A DNA stretch of 64,000 bases from Bog-473 sp963738135 (GCA_963738135.1 CAVTVK010000003.1:310001-374000), one strand, 5' to 3'; shown: positions 1 to 8,284, counted from the first letter of the stretch. Notes: generated by a model not told the origin, from the letters alone. Numbers and translations are program-made.

Positions 1-1
1 G

Positions 2-763
2 CCGGCCCGGTATCTCGATGCCGAGGAGACCGTCGAGTTCGGGGAGTTGCACGTCTTCACGGGGGAGGACTTCGTCGTGACCATCCGTCACGCCGAGACC
101 CCCGACCTGGCGCTGGTGCGCAAGCGCTTGGAGGAGACGCCCGAACTGCTGCGGCTGGGCCCCGAGGCGGTGCTCTACGCCATTTTGGACCAGGTGGTCG
201 ACGAGTACGGCCCGGTCGTGAACGGGCTGGAGAACGACATCGACGAAATCGAGGATCAACTCTTCAGGGGCGACCCCGCAGTGACCCGGCGCATCTACGA
301 GCTGTCACGCGAAGTGATCGAGTTCCAGCGGGCCACGCAACCCCTAGGCCCGATGCTCGACGCCTTGGAAGCGGGATTCGAGAAGTACGGGGTGGACCTC
401 GAGCTCCAGCGCTACCTGCGTGACGTCAAGGACCACGTCATCCGCATCGTCGAACGGGCCGACGCGTTCCGCACGCTGCTGCAGAACGCGCTGACCGTGC
501 ATAGCACGCTGGTCAGCCAGCAGCAGAACGACGAGATGCGGGCCCTGACCGAGACGAGTGTCGCGCAAAACGAAGAGGTCAAGAAGATCTCGGCCTGGGC
601 CGCCATCTTGTTCGCTCCGACCCTTGTCGGCACCGTGTACGGCATGAACTTCGAACACATGCCCGAGCTCCACCTCTACTACGGGTACCCCCTTGCGCTC
701 GCCCTCATGGTGGTGACGTCGACGTCCCTGTACGTCGTCTTCAAGCGCAAGGGCTGGCTCTGA
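2..763 (+). CDS. corA: CorA-type Mg2+/Co2+ transporter, 5'-truncated by window edge
   Basis: Inner-membrane divalent cation channel of the CorA (2-TM-GxN) family, which forms pentamers that import Mg2+. The frame is open from base 2, so the true start lies outside the window; 253 residues are visible. The cytoplasmic part is helical and charged (residues about 15-190). It is followed by TM1, the diagnostic GMN motif in YGMNFEHMPE (GMN codons 641-649), TM2 (LALALMVVTSTSLYVVF) and a basic KRKGWL tail, all in the canonical order. An internal TTG at 47 is the first possible start in the visible part, but the residues before it (RYLDAEETVEFGEL) look like continuous CorA N-domain. Nothing here distinguishes Mg2+ from Co2+ or Zn2+ use. 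Confidence 0.93.
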   Translation, partial: PARYLDAEETVEFGELHVFTGEDFVVTIRHAETPDLALVRKRLEETPELLRLGPEAVLYAILDQVVDEYGPVVNGLENDIDEIEDQLFRGDPAVTRRIYELSREVIEFQRATQPLGPMLDALEAGFEKYGVDLELQRYLRDVKDHVIRIVERADAFRTLLQNALTVHSTLVSQQQNDEMRALTETSVAQNEEVKKISAWAAILFAPTLVGTVYGMNFEHMPELHLYYGYPLALALMVVTSTSLYVVFKRKGWL

Positions 764-967
764 CACACGCGGGCCCCGGACCGTGGCGCTTCGGAGCCCG
801 GAGTGCGGCCGTGCCACCTGGCCGCGGCGCGTTAGCGTGGCCGACGCAGAAGCGTAGGTCACGAGGGGACTAGCGACCGCCGCCTTGACCACATCGGGGG
901 GCGAGGCCGTGACCGAAGACCTTGGAGAACCAAAGCATGGCCGTGGAAACCACCGAGAGCACGATGG

Positions 968-1017
968 CGAAGAACACCCCGTGCGTCGAGGTCCTACGGA
1001 GCGCGGGGTGTTCTTCG
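968..1017. terminator. 14-bp perfect inverted repeat at the end of the surface-protein gene
   Basis: Arms CGAAGAACACCCCG (968-981) and CGGGGTGTTCTTCG (1004-1017) are perfect reverse complements separated by 22 bp. The repeat straddles the stop codon (994-996) of the leftward surface-protein gene, where an RNA hairpin could end transcription. No T-tract follows on either strand, so this is not a textbook intrinsic terminator and could equally be a protein-binding palindrome. The rest of 764-993 holds no convincing gene. Confidence 0.4.
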
Positions 1018-2745
1018 GCTGCTCGCGCTCGTCCAGGTCGGCGACGAGCCCGCTATTCCCGATTCCTTCGAGTCCTCCGGTGGAGCAATTGCGAACTCAT
1101 CTCGTTGCAACGACTGAGCGACTTCCAGCCACCCCTCACCACGTCGCCGCCGTCCGAGGACCACGAGGAGGGACCCCAAGAGAACCATGACGAGGGCCAA
1201 GAGCCACTCGAACGAAATTGCTGCTCCCGTGAAGGCTAGTGACGTAGGGGTCTCAGATGCAGAGGTGGGTGGAGTCGCGGTGGATGGCGAACTCGGTGGT
1301 GAGGCTGCTGCGGGGTTCGTCGATGCAGCGGTTGTCGGACTTGGAGCCACGGGGGGGCTGGCGACCACGTAGAAGATACCCACGCCAGTCCCACCACTCG
1401 GCACGGTAACCGGCTGGGTAGCCGTGCTCCCCGACGAGTTCGGCGTCGAGGAACCACTACAGACGACGAGCGTGTAGCCCGCCGGGGCGGTCGCCGTCAC
1501 GGTGTACATACCGGCACCAACCTGTGTCGGAGCCAGCGGGTTGGGCGTCGCCGAGACGGTCGTCGGCCCGCTCGCCGCCAGGGTCCCGCCCGACACCTCG
1601 GTGGTGGTCGGGTTGCTGTTGCCACACAGATAGATGTGGCCGGAGAGGGTCTGGGTCACCGGAGTGACGTAGAAGATACCCACGCCAGTCCCACCACTCG
1701 GCACGGTAACCGGCTGGGTAGCCGTGCTCCCCGACGAGTTCGGCGTCGAGGAACCACTACAGACGACGAGCGTGTAGCCCGCCGGGGCGGTCGCCGTCAC
1801 GGTGTACATACCGGCACCAACCTGTGTCGGAGCCAGCGGGTTGGGCGTCGCCGAGACGGTCGTCGGCCCGCTCGCCGCCAGGGTCCCGCCCGACACCTCG
1901 GTGGTGGTCGGGTTGCTGTTGCCACACAGATAGATGTGGCCGGAGAGGGTCTGGGTCACCGGAGTGACGTAGAAGATACCCACGCCAGTCCCACCACTCG
2001 GCACGGTAACCGGCTGGGTAGCCGTGCTCCCCGACGAGTTCGGCGTCGAGGAACCACTACAGACGACGAGCGTGTAGCCCGCCGGGGCGGTCGCCGTCAC
2101 GGTGTACATACCGGCACCAACCTGTGTCGGAGCCAGCGGGTTGGGCGTCGCCGAGACGGTCGTCGGCCCGCTCGCCGCCAGGGTCCCGCCCGACACCTCG
2201 GTGGTGGTCGGGTTGCTGTTGCCACACAGATAGATGTGGCCGGAGAGGGTCTGGGTCACCGGAGCACTGCAGTTCAACTGGGAGAGGTCGAACGTCCCGG
2301 CGTCGGTTGTTGAGAAACCGTCCGACCAAGTACTCGAGATGTCGATCGTGATGACGCCCGAAGCTGTGGCAGGTAACTCCTGGGTCAATGTGGCGGGCTG
2401 TCCGGGTGTCGCCGGAATGCTGAAGGAGGTGCTGCTTAGGGTGGCGAGGCCGCCCGTCACAGACGTGACAGTACCCGTCTCCGGCACGTTGAAGTCGTTC
2501 TGAATCGTCCAAGTGACCGTGTAGCCGCTGCCAAGCGGGGTGGCACAGTTGGCCTGAGCGCTGACCACGTTGTCGTGGGCGGATGCCGGTGCCGTGAAGG
2601 CGACCAAACCCAAGATGGTCAACGCCGATCCGAGGCCTCCCATGATCGTACGGCGAAGATATGTGGACCTCCGACCGCGGCGACGATTGAACCCCGTGCT
2701 CGGCGTGTGAACTGGCTTCAGACTGCCCTGTCGTTCCGATTTCAT
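994..2745 (-). CDS. Secreted repeat protein with LAFTG cell-wall sorting signal
   Basis: Predicted surface protein of 583 residues, function unknown. Order: basic N-terminus, hydrophobic signal segment (GSALTILGLVAFTAPASA, cleavage near residue 53), an Ig-like region to about residue 160, three identical 100-residue repeats each beginning TLSGHIYLCGNSNPTTTEVS, a Pro/Ser/Thr-rich stalk, the pentapeptide LAFTG, a TM segment and RRRR. LAxTG is the motif used by class E sortases of actinobacteria, so covalent wall anchoring is inferred; no sortase gene is in the window. ATG at 2745 was chosen because it follows a TTAGGTTG stretch and gives a normal signal peptide; the frame stays open upstream only through transposon debris. 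Oddity: about 45 residues follow the RRRR, longer than a usual anchor tail. Confidence 0.72.
   Translation of the reverse strand: MKSERQGSLKPVHTPSTGFNRRRGRRSTYLRRTIMGGLGSALTILGLVAFTAPASAHDNVVSAQANCATPLGSGYTVTWTIQNDFNVPETGTVTSVTGGLATLSSTSFSIPATPGQPATLTQELPATASGVITIDISSTWSDGFSTTDAGTFDLSQLNCSAPVTQTLSGHIYLCGNSNPTTTEVSGGTLAASGPTTVSATPNPLAPTQVGAGMYTVTATAPAGYTLVVCSGSSTPNSSGSTATQPVTVPSGGTGVGIFYVTPVTQTLSGHIYLCGNSNPTTTEVSGGTLAASGPTTVSATPNPLAPTQVGAGMYTVTATAPAGYTLVVCSGSSTPNSSGSTATQPVTVPSGGTGVGIFYVTPVTQTLSGHIYLCGNSNPTTTEVSGGTLAASGPTTVSATPNPLAPTQVGAGMYTVTATAPAGYTLVVCSGSSTPNSSGSTATQPVTVPSGGTGVGIFYVVASPPVAPSPTTAASTNPAAASPPSSPSTATPPTSASETPTSLAFTGAAISFEWLLALVMVLLGSLLVVLGRRRRGEGWLEVAQSLQRDEFAIAPPEDSKESGIAGSSPTWTSASSRRTPRAP
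1367..2264. repeat. Three tandem copies of a 300-bp repeat, identical at every base
   Basis: Period is exactly 300 bp. I compared the lines starting 1381/1681/1981, 1441/1741/2041, 1501/1801/2101 and 1561/1861/2161 and saw no difference. The repeat is in frame and encodes 100 residues, with two Cys per unit (HIYLCGNS and LVVCSGSS). Absence of even synonymous differences indicates very recent duplication or ongoing gene conversion. The array is also prone to collapse or expansion in assembly, so the true copy number may differ. Confidence 0.97.
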
Positions 2746-2965
2746 CAACCTAAGACCCCCAGTTGGACCGACGCCTAATAAGAACTTGGCGGTGACGCTA
2801 CCAACAATGAACGAACAATTTCTCTGCTTGATGTCCGGACCAGTCGCTCGGAGTCGGTTGCAAGTCTCGGTCGAACTCGCCAGAAGATGAAGCTCATGTA
2901 GAAGGTGAGGTTCGTGCAGCGATGTACTTCGGCGATGGTCCATCCAATGGGGTAAGGCCCCGTGA

Positions 2966-3105
2966 GCACCCCCAACGGTGTCTAACTCCAAGAGATAGGA
3001 CAGTCCCCACCAAGGGATGTGTGAAGACAGTGGAGAGTCCGGATTGGAAGGGGTCTCCTCTAAACAAGGTCCGGTTCGTGATCGAGACGCACCTGAGGAG
3101 CGACC
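2966..3105 (+). mobile_element. Decayed left end of an IS481-type element
   Basis: This stretch matches the left end of the IS481-type element at 6906-7048. Both begin GCACCCCCAACGGTG, then share a diverged spacer, then ATGTGTgAAGACA versus ATGTGTcAAGACA, then a coding piece: GGTCCGGTTCGTGATCGAGA here against GGGCCGGTTCCTGATCGAGA there. The translation VRFVIETHLRS corresponds to the other copy's GRFLIETH-LRT transposase N-terminus. The similarity stops near 3105, leaving no functional transposase. It is a relic lying just beyond the 3' end of the next gene. Confidence 0.75.
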
Positions 3106-3117
3106 GGACGGTCCCGG

Positions 3118-4035
3118 CTATTCGTCGGCCCAGACCCTCCGCGGGCCCACACCGAGCGTCTGGCGAACGTCTTGCAGGGGCCAGTCGATGACCGCGAAAT
3201 GGTCGAAGGCGACGATGTCATGGGTACACGCGGCGCCCCGGCGCATCGCCTCCGCGAAGACATCGGGGGCACCTGGGCGGCCGAGCACGCCCTTGGTGCC
3301 ATCGATGCCGTCGAAGTCGAGGAGGTCGACTTCGTAGAGTGCGAGGCTTCCCACCAACGCACTGAAGTGCTCGTCGCCGTTCGTACAACTGGTGATGAGT
3401 GCCGAAAGCGACGTCTCGTCCACCGCGCTGTTCGGGAGGTAGTCCGCAAGCACATGTGCAAAGTCGTGGTTGACCAGGCTGATGCCGTGCGCATCGTCGC
3501 TCGTCGGCAACGGGAGGCTCCAGCGGTCGTAGAAATCGAGGAACGCCCGGCCCAGGCTGCCAGGCGGACTTTGCTGCAACGCGGCGATTCGGCGCGTGAA
3601 CTCATCGTCCTCGACCCCCGTCAAACGCGGCTCGGGTGGGGTGCCTCGTCTGAAGCGGCTCCAGTCGGCCATGACCAATTCCCGGGAGTGTTCGGCGGCC
3701 CGCCGCACCACGTTGAGCATGGGCTCGTCGACGCCCAGCTCGGCGGCAAAGTGTTCGACCGACTCTGTCAGCACCTCGCTGGCCGGATGCCGCATGAACT
3801 CGAGCACGATCAGCGACTGCACGAGGCGGAGGCGCGAGCTCGGATCGGGAATCCGGCGTGCGAGATCGCCGGGCGAGAGCGGGACAAGGTCGATCGTCTC
3901 TTCCAAGCCGAAGTAACCCCGGAGCAAGGCCTGTATCAGCCGTAGTTGCTCGTCCGTCGGTCCGCCGTCGACGGAGATGGCCTCGAGTAGCCCACCGAGC
4001 CAATACGGCGCTTGCTCCGGATGAATGTCCCGCAC
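3118..4035 (-). CDS. TerB-like / Coq4-like (HDxxH) protein of unknown function
   Basis: 305 residues, no signal peptide or TM segment. Residues 1-125 are all-helical and resemble TerB-like domains (LLEAISVDGGPTDEQLRLIQ, an acidic-loop helix typical of that fold). Residues 185-290 contain NHDFAH, the HDxxH metal-ligand signature of Coq4-type proteins, followed by a further helical region. The domain names are my pattern recognition, not search results. GTG at 4035 is preceded by GGGAGGAATTC, a strong ribosome-binding site with good spacing. The gene is transcribed away from the IS3-type insertion that begins 150 bp upstream, which probably separated it from its former promoter neighbourhood. 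Confidence 0.55.
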   Translation of the reverse strand: MRDIHPEQAPYWLGGLLEAISVDGGPTDEQLRLIQALLRGYFGLEETIDLVPLSPGDLARRIPDPSSRLRLVQSLIVLEFMRHPASEVLTESVEHFAAELGVDEPMLNVVRRAAEHSRELVMADWSRFRRGTPPEPRLTGVEDDEFTRRIAALQQSPPGSLGRAFLDFYDRWSLPLPTSDDAHGISLVNHDFAHVLADYLPNSAVDETSLSALITSCTNGDEHFSALVGSLALYEVDLLDFDGIDGTKGVLGRPGAPDVFAEAMRRGAACTHDIVAFDHFAVIDWPLQDVRQTLGVGPRRVWADE

Positions 4036-4254
4036 GAATTCCTCCCCGCCCCTTCAGTCACCGCGCACGGCGGGCCGCAGGCCCTGCCCTTGCAGGATCA
4101 TCCTGGCAGGTCCTGTGGCAGCGCGGTGAACTCGGGCAACGGTGCGCCTGCGAAGCACCGAGTCGACCCCGTCTGGTAGTCGACCAGTTTGACCTGAACC
4201 CCAAAAAGTGGACCACCTATATGACAATTTGGCCCTGAGCACCAGGAGCCAGAT

Positions 4255-4564
4255 ATGCCAAGGCACTACCCCGCCGAGGTCCGACGACGAAGCCTGTGAG
4301 CGCATGCTCGCCGGCGAGGCCATCAAGGATCTTGCCGACGAACTCGGGATCACGATCGAGACCCTCTATCGGTGGCGACGTCAAGCGCTGATCGACACCG
4401 GGCAGCGCCCCGGGGTCAAGAGCTTCGAGGCCGATCCGCTGGCGGCGGCTCGCCGGCGCATCCAAGAGCTCGAGGCCGAGCTCGAGATGGTCAAGGCGGC
4501 CAGTGCGATCTTCGAGGAGGGCGAGGTCGACCCAAAAGGAGGTTCCAGGTTGTCCGACGGATGA
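4255..4564 (+). pseudogene. IS3-family OrfA (helix-turn-helix), probably frameshifted near its start
   Basis: OrfA supplies the DNA-binding half of the OrfAB transposase. ATG at 4255 follows AGGAG and opens with MPRHYPAEVRR, typical of this group, but reaches TGA at 4297. The remainder (ACERMLAGEAIKDLADELGI, an HTH, then a leucine/glutamate-rich helix) continues in the next frame, implying one extra base near 4286. A GTG at 4208 would read straight through in the second frame, but it lies in the terminal repeat and loses the conserved opening. The CCCAAAAGG stretch at the 3' end is a plausible site for the -1 slippage that fuses OrfA to OrfB. Confidence 0.75.
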
Positions 4565-5127
4565 ACAACCTGGGCTATTCCGAGCGAGCGGCCTGTCAGC
4601 TCGTGGGTCTTGGCCGTTCGACCTATTACAAGATGAAGTTCGGCCATCCCTCTGATCGAGCGATCCGCCGGCTGCTGCTCGCCGATGCCATCGCGGACAT
4701 CCACGCCCGCTCCCGTGGGACCTATGGGATGTTGCGCGTCCGGGCGACCCTCGAGATCGAACAAGGCCTCATCGTCAACAAGAAGCTGGTCTGGAAGATC
4801 ATGCGTGAACTGGACCTCAAGGGCCTGCCCGGACCCAAGAAGGGCGTGAAGAACCTGAAGAACATCGCCACAGCCGAGGACCTCGTCCAGCGATCGTTCG
4901 TGGCCAGTCGGCCCAACGAGCTGTGGTTGACCGACATCACCGAGCACCCGACAGCTGAAGGAAAGATCTACTGCTGCGTCGTGCTCGACCTCTTCAGCCG
5001 CAAGGTAGTCGGCTGGGCCATCGACCGACGTTGCGAGTCAGCTCTCGTCATCGATGCCGTCAACAAGGCCAAGGACAGCCGCCCTGAGCGATCTCCGACG
5101 GTCATCCACTCCGATCACGGGTCCCAG

Positions 5128-6577
5128 ACTGGGCTCAATCGGTGGACGCAACACCGGCTTCTTGTTGAGATCGTAGGTGCTCGTCGATCACCTCCGCTGG
5201 TGTCCTCCAACCGAGTGTCTTGCGCGGCCTGGTGTTTAGAGCATGAGCGACGGCTTCGATCTCTTCGGCGCTCCATCGCGACAGGTCGGTTCCTTTCGGG
5301 AAGTACTGGCGAAGCAGACCATTCGTGTTCTCGTTCGTTCCGCGCTGCCACGGACTTTGCGGATCGGCGAAGTAAACAGGGATTCCGGTGTCGACTTTGA
5401 ACTTTGCGTGAGCCGACATTTCCTTGCCGCGGTCCCATGTCACTGATCGGCGCAGTTGTTCTGGAAGTGTGGTGATCGTTGACGCGAGAGCGTCTTTCAT
5501 CGTGAGTGCTCCATAGCCAGCGAGGGCCGGCCCATTCTTTGGTGTGTGCTTGTGGCGATAACCCTCCTCGCGGGGAAGGTGTATCAGCATCGTGAATCTG
5601 CTCGTGCGCTCGACGAGGGTCCCGATAGCCGAGCGTTCCAGCCCGATAAGAAGGTCCCCCTCCCAGTGCCCAGGCATAGCACGATCTTCGACCTCGGGTG
5701 GTCGTTCGCTGATCATCACCTCCGGCGTCACGTGCGCCCAGGCTTGGCGCCTCGTCCTGGACCGCGGAACCCGGAGCGCACGTCCGGTGCGCAGGCAGGC
5801 GACCAATTTCGCTTGAGGGCGCCTCTGCTTTGAACGTAAAGAGACTGGTAGATCGCCTCGTGGCTGATCCTCATGGACTCATCATGTGGGAAATCGACCT
5901 TGAGGCGGTTCGCTATCTGCTCGGGGCTCCATGCACTCACCCAGCGGCGATCCTGTCGATGCGGCTTGCCTCTGCCCTTCCAGGGAGCCGTCGCGGGCCC
6001 CTGAACAGGAGTCCCGTCAGGTCGGCAGACCTGACCCGCCAACCGCTCCTGCACGTAGTCGCGCAGCTGCTCGTTGGCGAGGAGCTTCGCAGTCTTGGGG
6101 CGCTGAGCCACGAGCTCGGCCTTCCATTGGGCAACCGAGGCCCGATACTCGAGCTTCCCGCCTCGGGTCGCAGCGTTGCGGCGCAGCTCCCGAGAGATCG
6201 TCGAAGGAGCGCGTCCAAGTTGTCGACTGATCTCTCTGATGCTTGCGCTCTGCGCCTTCAGCAGCGCGATCTCCTCTCGTTCATGAAAGGACAGGTATCG
6301 GCCCGTGGTCGGCGACAGATCGATCGGCATGCCGCCACGATGTCGGAACCAGCGAGCGCCCACCACTGGAGAGACATCCACTGCCTTCGCGGCAGCGTCG
6401 GTTGTGATCCCAGTCGCGATCTGGCGCCAGAACTGCTGTTCGACTTCTCGGCGAAGGGATGGGGCCCCCGGCGACTTCATCGGGGAGCGACCTGTCAACT
6501 CCTTCATCCAGCCAGCTGGCCTGCCCATCAGCACCTCCCGAGTAGAGGTGTTGCGACGACCGCTTGATTTCACCCAG
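5128..6577 (-). mobile_element. IS30-type insertion sequence nested in the IS3-family element
   Basis: About 1.45 kb. The left end reads ACTGGGCTCAATC..GGACGCAACACC and the right end, reverse-complemented, ACTGGGTGAAATC..GTCGCAACACC, giving imperfect inverted repeats. CAG occurs at both junctions (5125-5127 and 6575-6577) and may be the short target duplication usual for IS30. Exact ends are uncertain by a few bases because the host sequence TCCCAGTAC resembles the element terminus. It carries one leftward transposase gene. Confidence 0.85.
5135..6528 (-). pseudogene. IS30-type transposase with a 1-base deletion
   Basis: DDE transposase. The N-terminal half contains the IS30 helix-turn-helix (YLSFHEREEIALLKAQ and IREISRQLGRAPSTISRELR). 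The C-terminal half contains the integrase core: MPGHWEGDLLIG with the first Asp, VTWDRGKEMSAHA with the second, and SPWQRGTNENTNGLLRQYFP with the Glu. The halves lie in different frames. At about 5800 the sequence reads AAGCGAAATTGG where AAGCGAGAATTGG would keep the family sequence ALKRELVACLR, so one G is missing. ATG at 6528 (MGRPAGWMKELTG) fits the family start. The break could be real inactivation or a sequencing slip. Confidence 0.88.
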
Positions 6578-6902
6578 TACACCTCGTGGGCATTCACCGA
6601 AAACGTCCGGCGTCTCGGCCTCATCAGCTCCATGGGCACCGTCGGTGACTGCTACGACAACGCCCCGATGGAGTCGTTCTGGGGCTCCATGCAAATTGAG
6701 CTTCTCAATCGACAACGTTGGCGCACAAACCTCCAACTGGCCGTCGGTATGGCCGACTACATCGAGAATTTCTACAACGTGGCCCGGCGCCACAGCGCCC
6801 TGAACTACCTGACCCCGATTGAATTCGAGGATCTACACTCAACCCACATCCACCAGGCCGCATTGTCATAAGCGCGGTCCACTAGAGGGGGTCAAGCCCA
6901 AG

Positions 6903-6918
6903 TTGGCACCCCCAACGG
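6903..6918. repeat. 16-bp copy of the tRNA-Glu 3' end (att-like direct repeat)
   Basis: TTGGCACCCCCAACGG here is identical to 8208-8223, the 3' end of tRNA-Glu (CCA end, acceptor strand and start of the T-arm). The two copies are direct repeats flanking the IS481-type element. A third, 13-bp match lies at 2966-2978. Such partial tRNA duplications are typical attachment-site scars of elements that integrate into tRNA genes; here no integrase gene is visible. Confidence 0.8.
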
Positions 6919-6931
6919 TGACTGGATTCAG

Positions 6932-8194
6932 GACATCGAAGACCGCCTGAGCCCGGCATGTGTCAAGACATAGAGGACCACCGAATGGGGGGTGCTCCTG
7001 TGGACATGGGCCGGTTCCTGATCGAGACGCACACCTACGGACCGGGAGGCCGCTCAAGGAGCTGGCTCGGTCCCACGATGTGAGTGCGAGTTGGCTCTTT
7101 ACCCTTTGGCGTCGCTACCGCCTCGAGGGCCCCGCCGGGCTCGAGCCGCGTTCGCGGCGACCCAGCGAGCTCGCCGACGCGCATCGCCGACCTCTACGAG
7201 GACGAGATCGTGGCCCTGCACAAGGAGCTCTCCGGCGACGGTCTCGACGCGGGTCCCCAGACGCTGCACTATCACCTGGCTCAGCGTCACCTTCGAGCGC
7301 CGTCGCCCTCGACCATTCACCGGGTGCTCAAAGCGAGGGGCTTCGTCAGGCTCGAGCCCCACAAGCGCCCCAAGAGCTCGTTCTGCCGGTTCGAGGCCGA
7401 TGTGCCCAATGAGACCTGGCAGGCGGACATGACCCACGTCGAGCTCGCCAGCGGGGAGGTCTTCGAGGTGCTCAACATGATCGACGACCACTCCCGGCTC
7501 TGTGTGGCGTCACGGGCCATGATGGTCGTCAAGGCAACCGACGTCGTGCGCGTGCTGCACAAAGCGGCCGAGAACTGGGGCTACCCGGCATCGTTTCTCT
7601 CTGACAACGGGCTCATCTTTTCCACCCAGCGCCGTCACCAGGTGGCCGGCGCGACCGAACAGGCCTTGTTCGCCTTGGGCATCGAGGCCAAGCACGCGCG
7701 GCCCTATCACCCCCAGACCTGCGGCAAGGTCGAGCGCTTCCACCAGAGCCTCAAAAAGTTCGTGGCCGCCCAAGAGGGCATCGAGACCAAGAAACAGCTC
7801 CAGCGCCAGATCGATCGCTTCGTCGCCTACTACAACGAGGTCCGTCCCCACCGCGGCATCGGTCGACGCACTCCGCTCTCGGTCTATGGCGCTCGGGAGA
7901 AGGCCCGACCCTCGCCCGCCTTCGTCAAGGTCGCCGACCGGCGCCTTCGTCTCGACCGGGTCGACAAGTCCGGGCGGATCACCCTTCGCCGGCGCGGGCG
8001 CCTCCACCACATCGGCATCGGGAATGCCTACGCCGGTTGGCGCGTCGCCGTCCTCATCGACGATCTCAACATCGAGATCGTCGGTCTCGATGGCTCACCG
8101 CTACGCCGGCTGATCTTGGACCCGACCAAGGACTACCAAAACATTCCCTGATCAGGCCGGTCTACGATGTCTTGACACATCGGTCCTCGATGTC
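6932..8194 (+). mobile_element. IS481-type insertion sequence next to tRNA-Glu
   Basis: Inner inverted repeats ATGTGTCAAGACAT (6958-6971) and its complement (8167-8180) are perfect over 14 bp. An outer pair, GACATCGAAGACCG (6932-6945) and the complement of 8181-8194, matches at 13 of 14. The left arm has 12 extra bases between the two pairs. Outside the outer repeats, 13 bp remain on each side before the 16-bp tRNA-Glu direct repeats, so the whole structure is symmetric. One transposase gene lies inside. Confidence 0.82.
7006..8151 (+). pseudogene. IS481-family transposase with two compensating N-terminal frameshifts
   Basis: The integrase core is intact: ETWQADMTHVE (Asp 1), SFLSDNGLIFS (Asp 2) and TCGKVERFHQSLKKF (Glu), with RPHRGIGRRTPLSVY downstream. 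The N-terminal HTH region changes frame twice. MGRFLIETH (from 7006) should continue LRTGRPLKELARSHDVSASW, but a 2-base CA duplication near 7037 shifts it; the normal frame returns near 7165 (SPTRIADLYEDEIVALHKEL). The relic at 2966-3105 lacks the CA duplication, so this copy carries the derived change. The internal ATG at 7084 gives a protein without a proper HTH and is unlikely to be the natural start. Confidence 0.85.
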
Positions 8195-8208
8195 TCGCGA
8201 CATCACAT

Positions 8209-8284
8209 TGGCACCCCCAACGGGATTCGAACCCGTGCTGCCGCCGTGAAAGGGCGGTGTCCTAGGCCGCTAGACGATGGGGGC
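8209..8284 (-). tRNA. tRNA-Glu (UUC), CCA encoded
   Basis: On the minus strand the acceptor GCCCCCA pairs with TGGGGGT (G-U at the first pair), with discriminator G and an encoded CCA (bases 8211-8209). The D-arm region CGTCTAGCGGCCTAGGACA, the anticodon loop CTTTCAC in the stem CCGCC/GGCGG with anticodon TTC, and the T-arm CGGGTTCGAATCCCG are all present. At 76 nt it has standard length. It decodes GAA and, by wobble, GAG. Its 3' end is the sequence duplicated at the neighbouring transposon junctions, yet the tRNA itself is complete. Confidence 0.95.

Larger units (their letters stand above)
4561..6871 (+). pseudogene. IS3-family OrfB transposase, interrupted by IS30-type insertion
   Basis: DDE integrase of the IS3 family. 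Part 1 (4561-5127) has the HTH_21-like region (RSRGTYGMLRVRATLE), the first catalytic Asp in ELWLTDITEHP and the second in IHSDHGSQ. Part 2 (about 6576-6871) has YTSWAFTENVRRLGL, SMGTVGDCYDNAPMESFWGS with the catalytic Glu, and HSALNYLTPIEFE. Joining 5127 to 6578 restores a near-continuous reading frame, showing that OrfB was intact when the IS30-type element landed. The ATG at 4561 is only a reference point; the functional protein starts by frameshift from OrfA. Confidence 0.9.
4189..6896 (+). mobile_element. IS3-family insertion sequence split by an IS30-type element
   Basis: The left end (from TTGACC at 4189, with AGTGGACC and TATGACAAT inward) and the right end (reverse complement TTGACCCC, AGTGGACC, TATGACAAT, ending near 6896) form imperfect terminal inverted repeats. 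Between them are an OrfA-like HTH protein and an OrfB integrase separated by a one-frame step, the standard IS3 arrangement. OrfB is broken after HSDHGSQ (base 5127) and resumes at YTSWAF (from 6576), with an oppositely oriented IS30-type element between. The element is therefore inactive as it stands. Confidence 0.9.

Noticed and set aside
885..1239. Short rightward frames between the corA-like and surface-protein genes
   Set aside because: Low-complexity translation, overlap with the end of the surface-protein gene and no ribosome-binding site; not convincing.
1636..2313. Rightward open frame with internal 100-residue repeats
   Set aside because: It is the antisense reading of the surface-protein repeats; the repetition comes from the DNA and the translation is Arg/Gly-rich without a signal peptide.
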